64,000 bases of DNA from Fusobacterium sp. (GTDB taxonomy: Bacteria > Fusobacteriota > Fusobacteriia > Fusobacteriales > Fusobacteriaceae), in NCBI RefSeq assembly GCF_019012925.1, contig NZ_JAGIRL010000043.1, positions 13,794 to 77,793 on the forward strand, in the 5' to 3' direction. The position numbers were made by a program, and so were the translations under genes. The notes beneath the pieces are model-generated. The model was not told where the DNA came from and did no database searches. It saw only the letters and a list, made by a program, of their open reading frames with translations. Below are positions 56,805-64,000 of this stretch, one piece after another (the stretch's first letter is position 1; each line of letters starts with the position of its first letter).

Positions 56805-58919
56805 TTATAATCTAAACAATAGATCATAATATGTAGGAATAGGCCATACAGTTTTATCTACCAATAGCTCTAATGCATCTACAACTACTCTCATTTCATT
56901 CAGTACAGGAACAAGTGTTGAATGATAATAACAAGCTCTCTCATACTCATCAGCTATGCTCATAGCTTTTTTCAATCCTTCATTTAGCTCTGTTATTGTA
57001 TTTTTTAACTGATTTTTAAATCCAATTACTTTTATCAAGTGTTCCTTATCAAATTGAATAAAATCCTCCTCTTGAAGAGCCTCTCTAACACTATTAATCA
57101 TTTGAGAAATATTAGTTATATACTTTATGATACAAGGGTATATCTCATTTCTTGCCATCCTTATAGCTGTCGAAATCTCTATATTTGTCTGTTTATTATA
57201 TCTGTCACTGTACACTTTAAATCTTGAATACAATTCATTTCTTGAAAGTACTCCATTTCTTTCAAAAAGTTCCACAGTTTCTTCTCTAATGTATACTGGA
57301 ATACCCTCTATTGTATTTTTTAAATTTGATAGTCCCAATTCTTGAGCCTTCACTATCCAAGAGTTTTCATATCCATTTCCATTGAATATTATTCTCTTAT
57401 GAAGATTATATCTCTCTTTTATCAATTTTATTACATATTTATTTATATTCTTAGTTGGATCTGTCTTTTCTAAAACATCTGCATACTCTTTTAAAATATC
57501 TGCTACAATTGTATTTATCATAAATACAGGTGTTGAAGCAGAGGCACTAGATCCAGGCATTCTAAATTCAAACTTATTTCCTGTAAAAGCAAAAGGAGAT
57601 GTTCTATTTCTATCTGATAAGTCTTTAGCTATTTTAGGTATTCTAACTCCCATATCAATTGTCTCTGTAGTATCTGCAGATTCCATAAAATCAGCTTTTC
57701 CTATATTTTCAAACAACTCTTGTAACTGCTCTCCTAAGAATATAGAGATTACAGCTGGAGGAGCTTCATGTCCACCTAATCTATGATCATTTCCCGGTGT
57801 TGCTGTACATGCTCTTAAAACATCTGCATATCTATCAATACCCTCTACTACAGCCATAGTATATAAAAGGAATTGTAGATTATCTGAAGTTAAGTTATCT
57901 GGATCAAATAAATTTATTCCTGTATCTGTTGCTAAAGACCAGTTACAATGTTTTCCAGATCCATTTACACCTTGGAATGGTTTTTCATGTAACAATGCTG
58001 CTAATCCATGTCTATTTGCCACTTTTTTTATTGTGTCCATAGCTAAATGATTCTGATCTACAGAAACATTTGCTGTTGTAAACATAAGTGCTATCTCAAA
58101 CTGGTTTGGTGCTACTTCATTATGTTTTGTCTTTGCCATTACTCCCAATTTCCAAAGTTCAGAGTCAAGCTCTGACATAAATACTTCAACTCTCTCTTTT
58201 ATCGTTCCATAGTAATGGTCATTCATCTCCTGCCCTTTTGGTGGAAGATTTCCAAATAGTGTTCTTCCTGCTAAGGCTAAATCCTGTCTTCTATCCCAAA
58301 ACTCTTTCTCTACTAAAAAATACTCTTGTTCTACCCCTAAAGTTACATTTATATGTTTTGTATCGTAATCTCCTAGCAACTTTTGAATTCTTAAAGCTTG
58401 TGATTCAACTGATTTTATTGATCTTAAAAGAGGAACTTTTTTATCAAGAGCTTCTCCATTATATCCTACAAATGCAGTTGGAATATATAGAGATTTTGTT
58501 ACCCCTTCCCCTTTTATAAACATAGGAGAACTTGTATCCCAAGCTGTATATCCACGTGCTTCAAATGTTGATCTTAATCCACCATTTGGAAACGAAGATG
58601 TATCAGCTTCACCTTTTATTAGATCTTTTCCAGAAAATTGAGACATAATTGTCCCTTCAGAAGTGACAGAAATGAAAGATTCGTGCTTTTCAGCAGTTAA
58701 TTCAGTAAGTGGTTGGAACCAGTGAGTAAAATGTGTTGCTCCTTTTTCAGTTGCCCAGCTTTTCACAGCATTAGCTATGACATCTGCAACCTCCAAAGAC
58801 ATCTCAGCATCTCCTAATTGGACAGCTTTAAACTTCTTGAATATAGAGCTCGGCACCCTGCTCTTTAACTCAAGTTCTGAGAAATAATTAACACCAAATA
58901 TTTCTAGCATTGTGTTCAT
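56805..58919 (-). CDS. glnN: Glutamine synthetase type III
   Basis: 704 residues from ATG 58919 (AAGGAGG upstream), the size of GSIII rather than the ~450 of GSI. Blocks typical of the GlnN family are seen: THFTHWFQPLTELTAEKH, FPNGGLRSTFEARGYTAWD, GVEQEYFLV, KTKHNEVAPNQFEIA, FQGVNGSGKHCNWSL, and RLGGHEAPPAVIS. It makes glutamine from glutamate and ammonia (EC 6.3.1.2). No other gln gene is close. The frame extends 13 codons further, without a ribosome site. Confidence 0.97.
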   Translation of the reverse strand: MNTMLEIFGVNYFSELELKSRVPSSIFKKFKAVQLGDAEMSLEVADVIANAVKSWATEKGATHFTHWFQPLTELTAEKHESFISVTSEGTIMSQFSGKDLIKGEADTSSFPNGGLRSTFEARGYTAWDTSSPMFIKGEGVTKSLYIPTAFVGYNGEALDKKVPLLRSIKSVESQALRIQKLLGDYDTKHINVTLGVEQEYFLVEKEFWDRRQDLALAGRTLFGNLPPKGQEMNDHYYGTIKERVEVFMSELDSELWKLGVMAKTKHNEVAPNQFEIALMFTTANVSVDQNHLAMDTIKKVANRHGLAALLHEKPFQGVNGSGKHCNWSLATDTGINLFDPDNLTSDNLQFLLYTMAVVEGIDRYADVLRACTATPGNDHRLGGHEAPPAVISIFLGEQLQELFENIGKADFMESADTTETIDMGVRIPKIAKDLSDRNRTSPFAFTGNKFEFRMPGSSASASTPVFMINTIVADILKEYADVLEKTDPTKNINKYVIKLIKERYNLHKRIIFNGNGYENSWIVKAQELGLSNLKNTIEGIPVYIREETVELFERNGVLSRNELYSRFKVYSDRYNKQTNIEISTAIRMARNEIYPCIIKYITNISQMINSVREALQEEDFIQFDKEHLIKVIGFKNQLKNTITELNEGLKKAMSIADEYERACYYHSTLVPVLNEMRVVVDALELLVDKTVWPIPTYYDLLFRL

Positions 58920-59095
58920 TAAAAAAATCCTCCTTATTTTTATAAAATTAAATAACAATTCTTTCGCTTTTTAACTTTTTGAATAACTTTTATAACTACA
59001 CTGTTTAATTTTATTAATAGAAATTTTAGCATATGTTCATAATATAATCAATATCTTTTTTCTCATAAATTTATATTTTTTATTTATCAAAAAAA

Positions 59096-59124
59096 TTGAA
59101 AAAAAATTCAAAATAAGTTATAAT
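59096..59124 (+). promoter_or_regulatory. Promoter of ptsI-ptsH-ispH-rpsA
   Basis: TTGAAA (59096-59101) and TATAAT (59119-59124) are 17 bases apart, about 40 nt ahead of ptsI. Confidence 0.75.
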
Positions 59125-59163
59125 TTTAATTAGTTATATAGGATTAAAAGGGGTGCTTTTTTA

Positions 59164-60897
59164 ATGGAATTTTTATCGGGCAAATGTGCTTACGAAGGTA
59201 TAGTTATTGGGGAGATTTACGTAGAGAAAGATACTTATTTAGAACCTGAAAAAGAAATTGTTTCTTTTGATGAAATTTCAACTGAATTGCAAAGATTTCA
59301 AGAATCCTTAAAAAAAGCTGAGCTATCTCTAGTAGTTCTAAAAAATGATTTAGATGGAAAAATCGATAAAAAAGAACTTTCCATGATAGATGCTCATATT
59401 CTACTGTTAAGAGATCCTTTATACATTTCTGATATAAAAAAATGTATTCAAAACAAGCAAAAAAAATCAGAATATGCTATAATTGAAACTACAGAAAAAT
59501 TTATTAAACTTTTTGAGAATATAGACAGTCCTATATATAGACAGAGAGGATTAGATATTAAAGATGTTTGTAACAGACTCCTAGATACTCTTAAAAGTGA
59601 AAATGAAGGGTATAAAAACTTTCATAATAAGATTTTAATAACTAAGGAGATCTACCCTACAAAGTTACTAAAATTACATAGGGATGGCATACATATCAAG
59701 GGGATTATAATGGAGTATGGTGGTGAAACTTCACACGTTGCTATTTTAGCAAAAGCTCTTAAAATTCCTACTCTTATGGGTGTTGCTGATATCTTTAGCT
59801 ACAATTGGAGTGAAACAGTTATCTTAGATACTACTGAAGAAGCTGGATATGTTATTACCAACCCTAGTAATGAAGATATTCTTAATTACGAACTTAAACA
59901 GAGAGAGTTCAAAGAGAGATTAAAAACAATTAAAGATAATAGTTATCTTCCATCTGTTACAAAAGATGGTATTCCTATAAATTTATATCTAAATCTAGGA
60001 GATAGTAACCATCACAAATTAAAAGAAGTTGATAGAAGTAGAGTATCTGGTGTTGGACTTTTAAGAACTGAATTACTCTATATGAACAGGTCTAAATTTC
60101 CTTCTGAAGATACACAATTTAAGATTTATAAAGATGTTTTAAAAGACTTTTCAAAAGAACAACCTATTATTATCAGAACTCTTGATATTGGTGCTGATAA
60201 ACAACTTTCCTATTTTCAAATGCAAAATGAAACCAATCCATTTTTAGGTTTACGTGGAATTAGATTTTCATTGGAGAACAAGGAGATCTTTAAAACTCAA
60301 CTTAGAGCTATTCTAAGACTATCTGCTGAAAAAAATATAAAAATAATGTACCCTATGATCACTTCTATTTTGGAAGTTAGGGAAGCTAATACTATTTTAA
60401 ATGTAGCTAAGTCTGAATTGAAAAATGAAAATGTCCCATTTAATGAGAATATTGAAGTTGGAATTATGGTCGAAGTTCCATCTGTTGTTATGATGGCTGA
60501 GGCTTTTGCTAAAGAGGTAGATTTTTTTAGTGTTGGAACAAATGACCTGACACAATATATATTAGCTACTGACAGACTATCTGAAACAGTTAACAACCTT
60601 TATAGTGGTTATAATCCTGCAGTTTTACGTGCTATTTACCATTTGAAAAAAGCAGCAGACAAATACAACAAAAAAATCTCTGTCTGTGGTGAACTAGCTA
60701 GTGAATCTAAGGCTATTGTAGCTCTTTTGAGTATGGGAATTAAAGATTTAAGTATGGTTGAAACATCTATTCTACACGCTAAATTTTTAATAAGAAATCT
60801 TAATTATAAAGAGATTCAACATATTAGAGATTCTATTTTAGAGTGTGATTCAGCTGAAGAAGTTGAAAATATTCTAAAAAAACATATTAATTTTTAA
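59164..60897 (+). CDS. ptsI: PTS Enzyme I (phosphoenolpyruvate-protein phosphotransferase)
   Basis: 577 residues. The phosphorylated His lies in GGETSHVAILAKAL near residue 190. The PEP-binding barrel follows, with GVGLLRTELLYMNR, RTLDIGADKQ, LRGIRFSLENKE, VEVPSVVMMAEAFAKEVDFFSVGTNDLTQY and VCGELASE. It moves phosphate from PEP to HPr. ptsH follows after 20 nt, the reverse of the usual ptsH-ptsI order. No sugar-specific EII is in the window. Confidence 0.97.
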   Translation: MEFLSGKCAYEGIVIGEIYVEKDTYLEPEKEIVSFDEISTELQRFQESLKKAELSLVVLKNDLDGKIDKKELSMIDAHILLLRDPLYISDIKKCIQNKQKKSEYAIIETTEKFIKLFENIDSPIYRQRGLDIKDVCNRLLDTLKSENEGYKNFHNKILITKEIYPTKLLKLHRDGIHIKGIIMEYGGETSHVAILAKALKIPTLMGVADIFSYNWSETVILDTTEEAGYVITNPSNEDILNYELKQREFKERLKTIKDNSYLPSVTKDGIPINLYLNLGDSNHHKLKEVDRSRVSGVGLLRTELLYMNRSKFPSEDTQFKIYKDVLKDFSKEQPIIIRTLDIGADKQLSYFQMQNETNPFLGLRGIRFSLENKEIFKTQLRAILRLSAEKNIKIMYPMITSILEVREANTILNVAKSELKNENVPFNENIEVGIMVEVPSVVMMAEAFAKEVDFFSVGTNDLTQYILATDRLSETVNNLYSGYNPAVLRAIYHLKKAADKYNKKISVCGELASESKAIVALLSMGIKDLSMVETSILHAKFLIRNLNYKEIQHIRDSILECDSAEEVENILKKHINF

Positions 60898-60917
60898 GTA
60901 CAGGAGATTTTTTTATT

Positions 60918-61187
60918 ATGAAAAGTAAAATAGTTGAAATTAAAAATAAAGCTGGATTACATGCAAGACCCTCTTCTCTTTTTGTACAATTAGTTACAGA
61001 GTACGATTCAGATATTACAGTAAAATGTGATGATGAGGAGATTAACGGAAAGAGTATAATGGGGCTTATGTTACTAGCTGCTGAACAGGGTAGAAAACTT
61101 GAGCTTATTGCTGATGGTCCTGACGAAAATGAGATGCTAGAGGCATTAGTTGATCTTATTGAAGTAAAAAAATTTAACGAGGATTAA
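60918..61187 (+). CDS. ptsH: Phosphocarrier protein HPr
   Basis: 89 residues. His15 in NKAGLHARPSS is the PTS phosphorylation site. Ser46 in GKSIMGLM is at the regulatory site used by HPr kinase/phosphorylase in Gram-positive bacteria; whether it is used here is not known, and hprK is not in the window. It lies between ptsI and ispH (4 nt gap). Confidence 0.97.
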   Translation: MKSKIVEIKNKAGLHARPSSLFVQLVTEYDSDITVKCDDEEINGKSIMGLMLLAAEQGRKLELIADGPDENEMLEALVDLIEVKKFNED

Positions 61188-61191
61188 AATA

Positions 61192-62061
61192 ATGGAGATA
61201 ATTAGAGCTAAACACATGGGATTTTGCTTCGGTGTAAGTGGAGCTATCAATATCTGTAATAAGATTTCTGAAGATGAGAGTAATTTTGGAAAGAGAACAT
61301 ATATTTTAGGTATGTTAGTTCATAATGAACATGTAGTTAAAAACTTAGAGGAACAAGGTTTTAAAATAGTTGAAGAGAGTGCAATTTTAGAAGGAAGAGA
61401 TGAACTACAAGAGGGAGATATTGTAATTATTAGAGCTCATGGAACCTCTGAAAAAATCTTCCAGATTCTAAAAGATAAAAAGGTAGAGATACATGATGCA
61501 ACTTGTGTTTTTGTAACACAAATTAGAAAAACACTTGTAGAAATGGAAAAAAAAGGGTATGATATATTATTTATAGGAGATAAAAATCATCCTGAAGTAA
61601 AGGGGATTGTCTCTTTTGGTAAAAGGGTAACTATTTGCAATGATTTAGAAGAATTGCTAAGTATAACTCTTGATCCTAATAAAAAATATTGTCTTCTTAC
61701 TCAAACAACATTAAATAAGAAAAAGCTTGAAAAAATCAAAAATTACATAAAAGAAAATTATTCAAATGTAGAGATATTAGATAAAGTCTGTGGAGCTACA
61801 CAGGTGAGACAAGAGGCAGTGGAAGAATTGGCTCAAATAGTTGACTTGCTAATTGTCATAGGTGGTAAAACTAGTTCTAATACTAAAAAATTATATGATA
61901 TCGCTACTAGCTACAATCCTAATACATATCTTATTCAAGATGAAACTGACTTGAAAAAAGAGTGGTTTCAAGGAAAGGAAAAGATCGGTATTACAGCTGG
62001 AGCCTCAACACCGGAAGAAATAGTAATTAAAATAGAAAACCAAATAAGGGGGATTCATTAA
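61192..62061 (+). CDS. ispH: 4-hydroxy-3-methylbut-2-enyl diphosphate reductase (IspH)
   Basis: 289 residues. The three Cys ligands of the Fe-S cluster are in GFCFGVSGA (near residue 12), DATCVFV, and DKVCGATQVRQ; the conserved IRAHGTS and GGKTSSNTKKL blocks are present. It catalyses the last step of the MEP isoprenoid pathway. It starts 4 nt after ptsH and its stop overlaps the rpsA start by one base (TAATG). In many clostridia IspH and S1 are joined in one protein; here they are separate but overlapping. Confidence 0.96.
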   Translation: MEIIRAKHMGFCFGVSGAINICNKISEDESNFGKRTYILGMLVHNEHVVKNLEEQGFKIVEESAILEGRDELQEGDIVIIRAHGTSEKIFQILKDKKVEIHDATCVFVTQIRKTLVEMEKKGYDILFIGDKNHPEVKGIVSFGKRVTICNDLEELLSITLDPNKKYCLLTQTTLNKKKLEKIKNYIKENYSNVEILDKVCGATQVRQEAVEELAQIVDLLIVIGGKTSSNTKKLYDIATSYNPNTYLIQDETDLKKEWFQGKEKIGITAGASTPEEIVIKIENQIRGIH

Positions 62062-63686
62062 TGTACAATAATAACGAAAATTATGATGAATTTGAAGCTC
62101 TGCTAAACGAATACTTACCAGCAGAGGAAAAAACAAGGGTAAGAGCTACTGGTATCATAGCACAAAGAGATAGAAACTTTGCTTATCTTGATGTTCAAGG
62201 ACAACCTACTAGTGTTAGAGTAAAAAACGAAGAACTTTCAGCTTATAATATAGGTGACGAGGTCGAAATTCTTTTAGTTGGAGAAACAGAAGATGGTGAG
62301 TTCATCATCGGTTCTAGAAAAAGAATTGATATGGAAAATAGTCTAAAACAATTAGAAGATGCTTTTGAGAAAAAAGAGATAGTAACTGGTAAAATTGTTA
62401 GAAGAATTAAAGGTGGATATATGGTAGAAGCTTTATTCCATCAAGGATTCTTACCTAACTCTCTATCTGAAATAAATATGAAAGATGGAGATAGTTTTAT
62501 AGGTAAAGAGGTACAACTTCTAATAAAAGATATACAATTAGATAAGGATAAAAAATCTAAGAAAATAACTTTCTCAAGAAAAGATATAACTCTTCAAAAA
62601 GAGGAGCAAGAGTTTTCTCAATTAAAAGTAGGAGATGTTGTTGAGGCAGTTGTAACAGATATTTTAGATTTTGGTTTATCTGTTAAGATAGGTCATTTGA
62701 GAGGTTTTGTTCATATTTCTGAAATCTCTTGGAAAAAACTAGAAAAACTTACTGATGAGTTTAAAAAAGGAGATATAATCAAAGGACAGATAATATCTCT
62801 TGAAGCTGAAAAGAAAAATATAAAACTTTCAATAAAAGCTTTAACTAGAAATCCTTGGGAGGTTACTGCTGAAACTGTTGGAGTAGACTCACTTGTAGAT
62901 GGTAAAGTTACTAAATTACTTCCTTATGGAGTTTTTGTTGAAATCGCTGATGGAGTAGAGGGACTTATCCACATGTCTGACTTTACTTGGAATAAAAAGA
63001 GAGTAAATCTTGGAGAGTTTGTACAAGTTGGAGATACTGTTAAAGTTAAAGTTCTTGAATTTGTTCCTGAAGAAAGAAAATTAAAATTAGGAATTAAACA
63101 ACTTCATGAAAATCCTTGGGATTCTGCTGAAGAGAGATTTGCTATAGGTAAGGAGTTATCTGCAAAAGTTTTAGATGTTAAACCTTTTGGATTATTTGCA
63201 GAAGTTGAGCCTGGTGTTGATGTATTTATACACCAATCAGATTATAACTGGCAAGGAGAAGCTACTAAAAAATTCTCAGTTGGAGATACTGTTACTTTTA
63301 AAGTAATTGAACTAAATTTAGATGATAACAAAATCAAAGGAAGTATTAAAGCTTTAACTAAGAGTCCTTGGGAATTAGCTCTTGAAAACTACAAAGTTGG
63401 ACAAACTATTGAAAAAGAGATTAAAAATATAATGGACTTTGGATTATTTGTAAACTTAAGCAAGGGTGTTGATGGATTTATTCCAGCACAAATGGCTTCT
63501 AAAGATTTTATAAAAAATCTAAAAGATAGATTTAAAGTTGGAGATAAAATTAAAGCTCAAATAGTTGAAATAGATAAAGATAAACAAAGAATAAAACTTT
63601 CAGCTAAAAAAATAGAGTTAGAAGAAGAAAAGAGAGAAAATCAAGAACTTCTTTCTAAATATGGAACTTCATCTACTGAAGAATAA
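62061..63686 (+). CDS. rpsA: S1-domain protein, ribosomal protein bS1 type
   Basis: 541 residues with six S1 repeats in tandem. The later four repeat the pattern VGDVVEAVVTDILDFGLSVKIG...HISEISWKK and end near 530 with a charged tail. Several repeats carry the NPWE/NPWD spacer typical of bS1. It binds mRNA on the 30S subunit or acts as an S1-like RNA-binding factor. It is the last gene of the ptsI-ptsH-ispH-rpsA transcript and is followed by a strong terminator. Confidence 0.93.
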   Translation: MYNNNENYDEFEALLNEYLPAEEKTRVRATGIIAQRDRNFAYLDVQGQPTSVRVKNEELSAYNIGDEVEILLVGETEDGEFIIGSRKRIDMENSLKQLEDAFEKKEIVTGKIVRRIKGGYMVEALFHQGFLPNSLSEINMKDGDSFIGKEVQLLIKDIQLDKDKKSKKITFSRKDITLQKEEQEFSQLKVGDVVEAVVTDILDFGLSVKIGHLRGFVHISEISWKKLEKLTDEFKKGDIIKGQIISLEAEKKNIKLSIKALTRNPWEVTAETVGVDSLVDGKVTKLLPYGVFVEIADGVEGLIHMSDFTWNKKRVNLGEFVQVGDTVKVKVLEFVPEERKLKLGIKQLHENPWDSAEERFAIGKELSAKVLDVKPFGLFAEVEPGVDVFIHQSDYNWQGEATKKFSVGDTVTFKVIELNLDDNKIKGSIKALTKSPWELALENYKVGQTIEKEIKNIMDFGLFVNLSKGVDGFIPAQMASKDFIKNLKDRFKVGDKIKAQIVEIDKDKQRIKLSAKKIELEEEKRENQELLSKYGTSSTEE

Positions 63687-63705
63687 TATTTTTAGTTAAA
63701 AATAG

Positions 63706-63752
63706 ATAGTGTATCAGGATTTCTTATATGAAACCTGATACACTATTTTTTC
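63706..63752 (+). terminator. Terminator after rpsA
   Basis: ATAGTGTATCAGG (63706-63718) pairs perfectly with CCTGATACACTAT (63734-63746), followed by six T. Confidence 0.9.
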
Positions 63753-63863
63753 ATAAAACTCTTTTTCCAATACTTTTTTTTGTAACCTTTTAGACATAAT
63801 TAAGTTGTATAATCAAAACATAATAAATCTTTCCCCAAGATATTTTAATATAGATTAGTAAAA

Positions 63864-64000
63864 GGGGCTGTTGCAAACTTAATAGCTATATGTTTTAAAA
63901 TTAGCTAAAGAGATTTTTTAATCTCTTTGGCTTTTTTATTTTTAAAATAAAAAAAGGTATAAAGTACTCGAAATTTTTTCAAATTTCTAATACAATATAC
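63864..64000. mobile_element. Possible left end of an insertion sequence (partial)
   Basis: GGGGCTGTTGCAAAC at 63864 resembles terminal inverted repeats of IS families whose ends read GG-N-N-CTGTTGCAAA (for example IS6-type). About 40 nt inside is a hairpin (63903-63915 with 63920-63932) with a T-run, such as many IS carry to block read-in transcription. No transposase is visible before the window ends, so the call is tentative. Confidence 0.35.
63903..63940 (+). terminator. Terminator hairpin inside the possible IS end
   Basis: AGCTAAAGAGATT (63903-63915) pairs with AATCTCTTTGGCT (63920-63932), one G-U pair, TTTT loop, followed by a T-rich tail. Confidence 0.75.

Larger units (their letters stand above)
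63687..64000. other. Right-hand intergenic region of the window
   Basis: 314 bases with no gene start visible. It holds the rpsA terminator, an AT-rich stretch, and from 63864 a sequence that looks like the end of an insertion element. Any element continues past the edge. Confidence 0.5.

Overview
The window is AT-rich DNA with compact, mostly minus-strand operons. Its gene content fits a Fusobacterium. Markers are adenosylcobalamin-dependent glutamate mutase with methylaspartase, glutamine synthetase III, an AdhE, clostridial-type glycerol-3-phosphate oxidation genes, ptsI-ptsH-ispH-rpsA in one cluster, and SAM-I and CIRCE control elements. The methylaspartate route for glutamate points to the F. 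varium/ulcerans/mortiferum side of the genus rather than F. nucleatum; that placement is inference from gene content.

Layout. 1-2.4 kb: rimP-nusA-ylxR/ylxQ-infB (minus, infB cut by the edge). 2.6-10.1 kb: glutamate fermentation, plus strand: glmS-glmL-glmE, mal and citD-citE-citF, probably working as citramalate lyase. An acetate-family transporter (satP) under its own promoter follows. 10.8-13.6 kb: SAM-I riboswitch and metK, then asnA behind a leader that looks like a complete ribosome-mediated attenuator with a four-Asn leader peptide. 13.6-15.4 kb: a very AT-rich two-gene unit (TOPRIM/RloB-like protein plus RloA-like ATPase), a likely phage-defence module. 15.7-18.8 kb: trxA and folate genes (GNAT-folP fusion, folB-folK fusion, folE). 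18.8-31.8 kb: glyS, glyQ, lspA, ileS, an unusual histidine kinase and tex, then rpsP-ffh-ylxM. 31.9-33.1 kb: an orphan CARF-type protein.

33.1-39.3 kb: the glycerol regulon: glpP, glpF, glpK, a glpA-like dehydrogenase, a partner flavoprotein and a DUF1667 protein. The glpF and glpA leaders share a 12-nt box and the same antiterminator/terminator arrangement, which suggests the RNA target of GlpP. 39.4-45.6 kb: groES-groEL with CIRCE, an M20 amidase, a small unknown gene, an alanine/sodium symporter and rfbB. 45.6-50.8 kb: rny, a STAS/anti-sigma pair, a lipoprotein, miaA and obgE. 50.9-51.7 kb: two small exported proteins (TSCPD and FMN-binding). 51.8-58.9 kb: adhE, thyA-folA, a cupin XRE regulator and glnN. 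59.1-63.7 kb: ptsI-ptsH-ispH-rpsA. The right edge carries a possible insertion-sequence end.

The genes connect as follows. Glutamate is rearranged and deaminated to mesaconate. After hydration (enzyme not in the window) citramalate is split to acetate and pyruvate, with acetate handled by SatP and reducing power by AdhE. Glycerol enters through GlpF/GlpK. Folate genes occur in two places (folE-folBK-folP and thyA-folA). No rRNA, tRNA, CRISPR array or T-box was seen.
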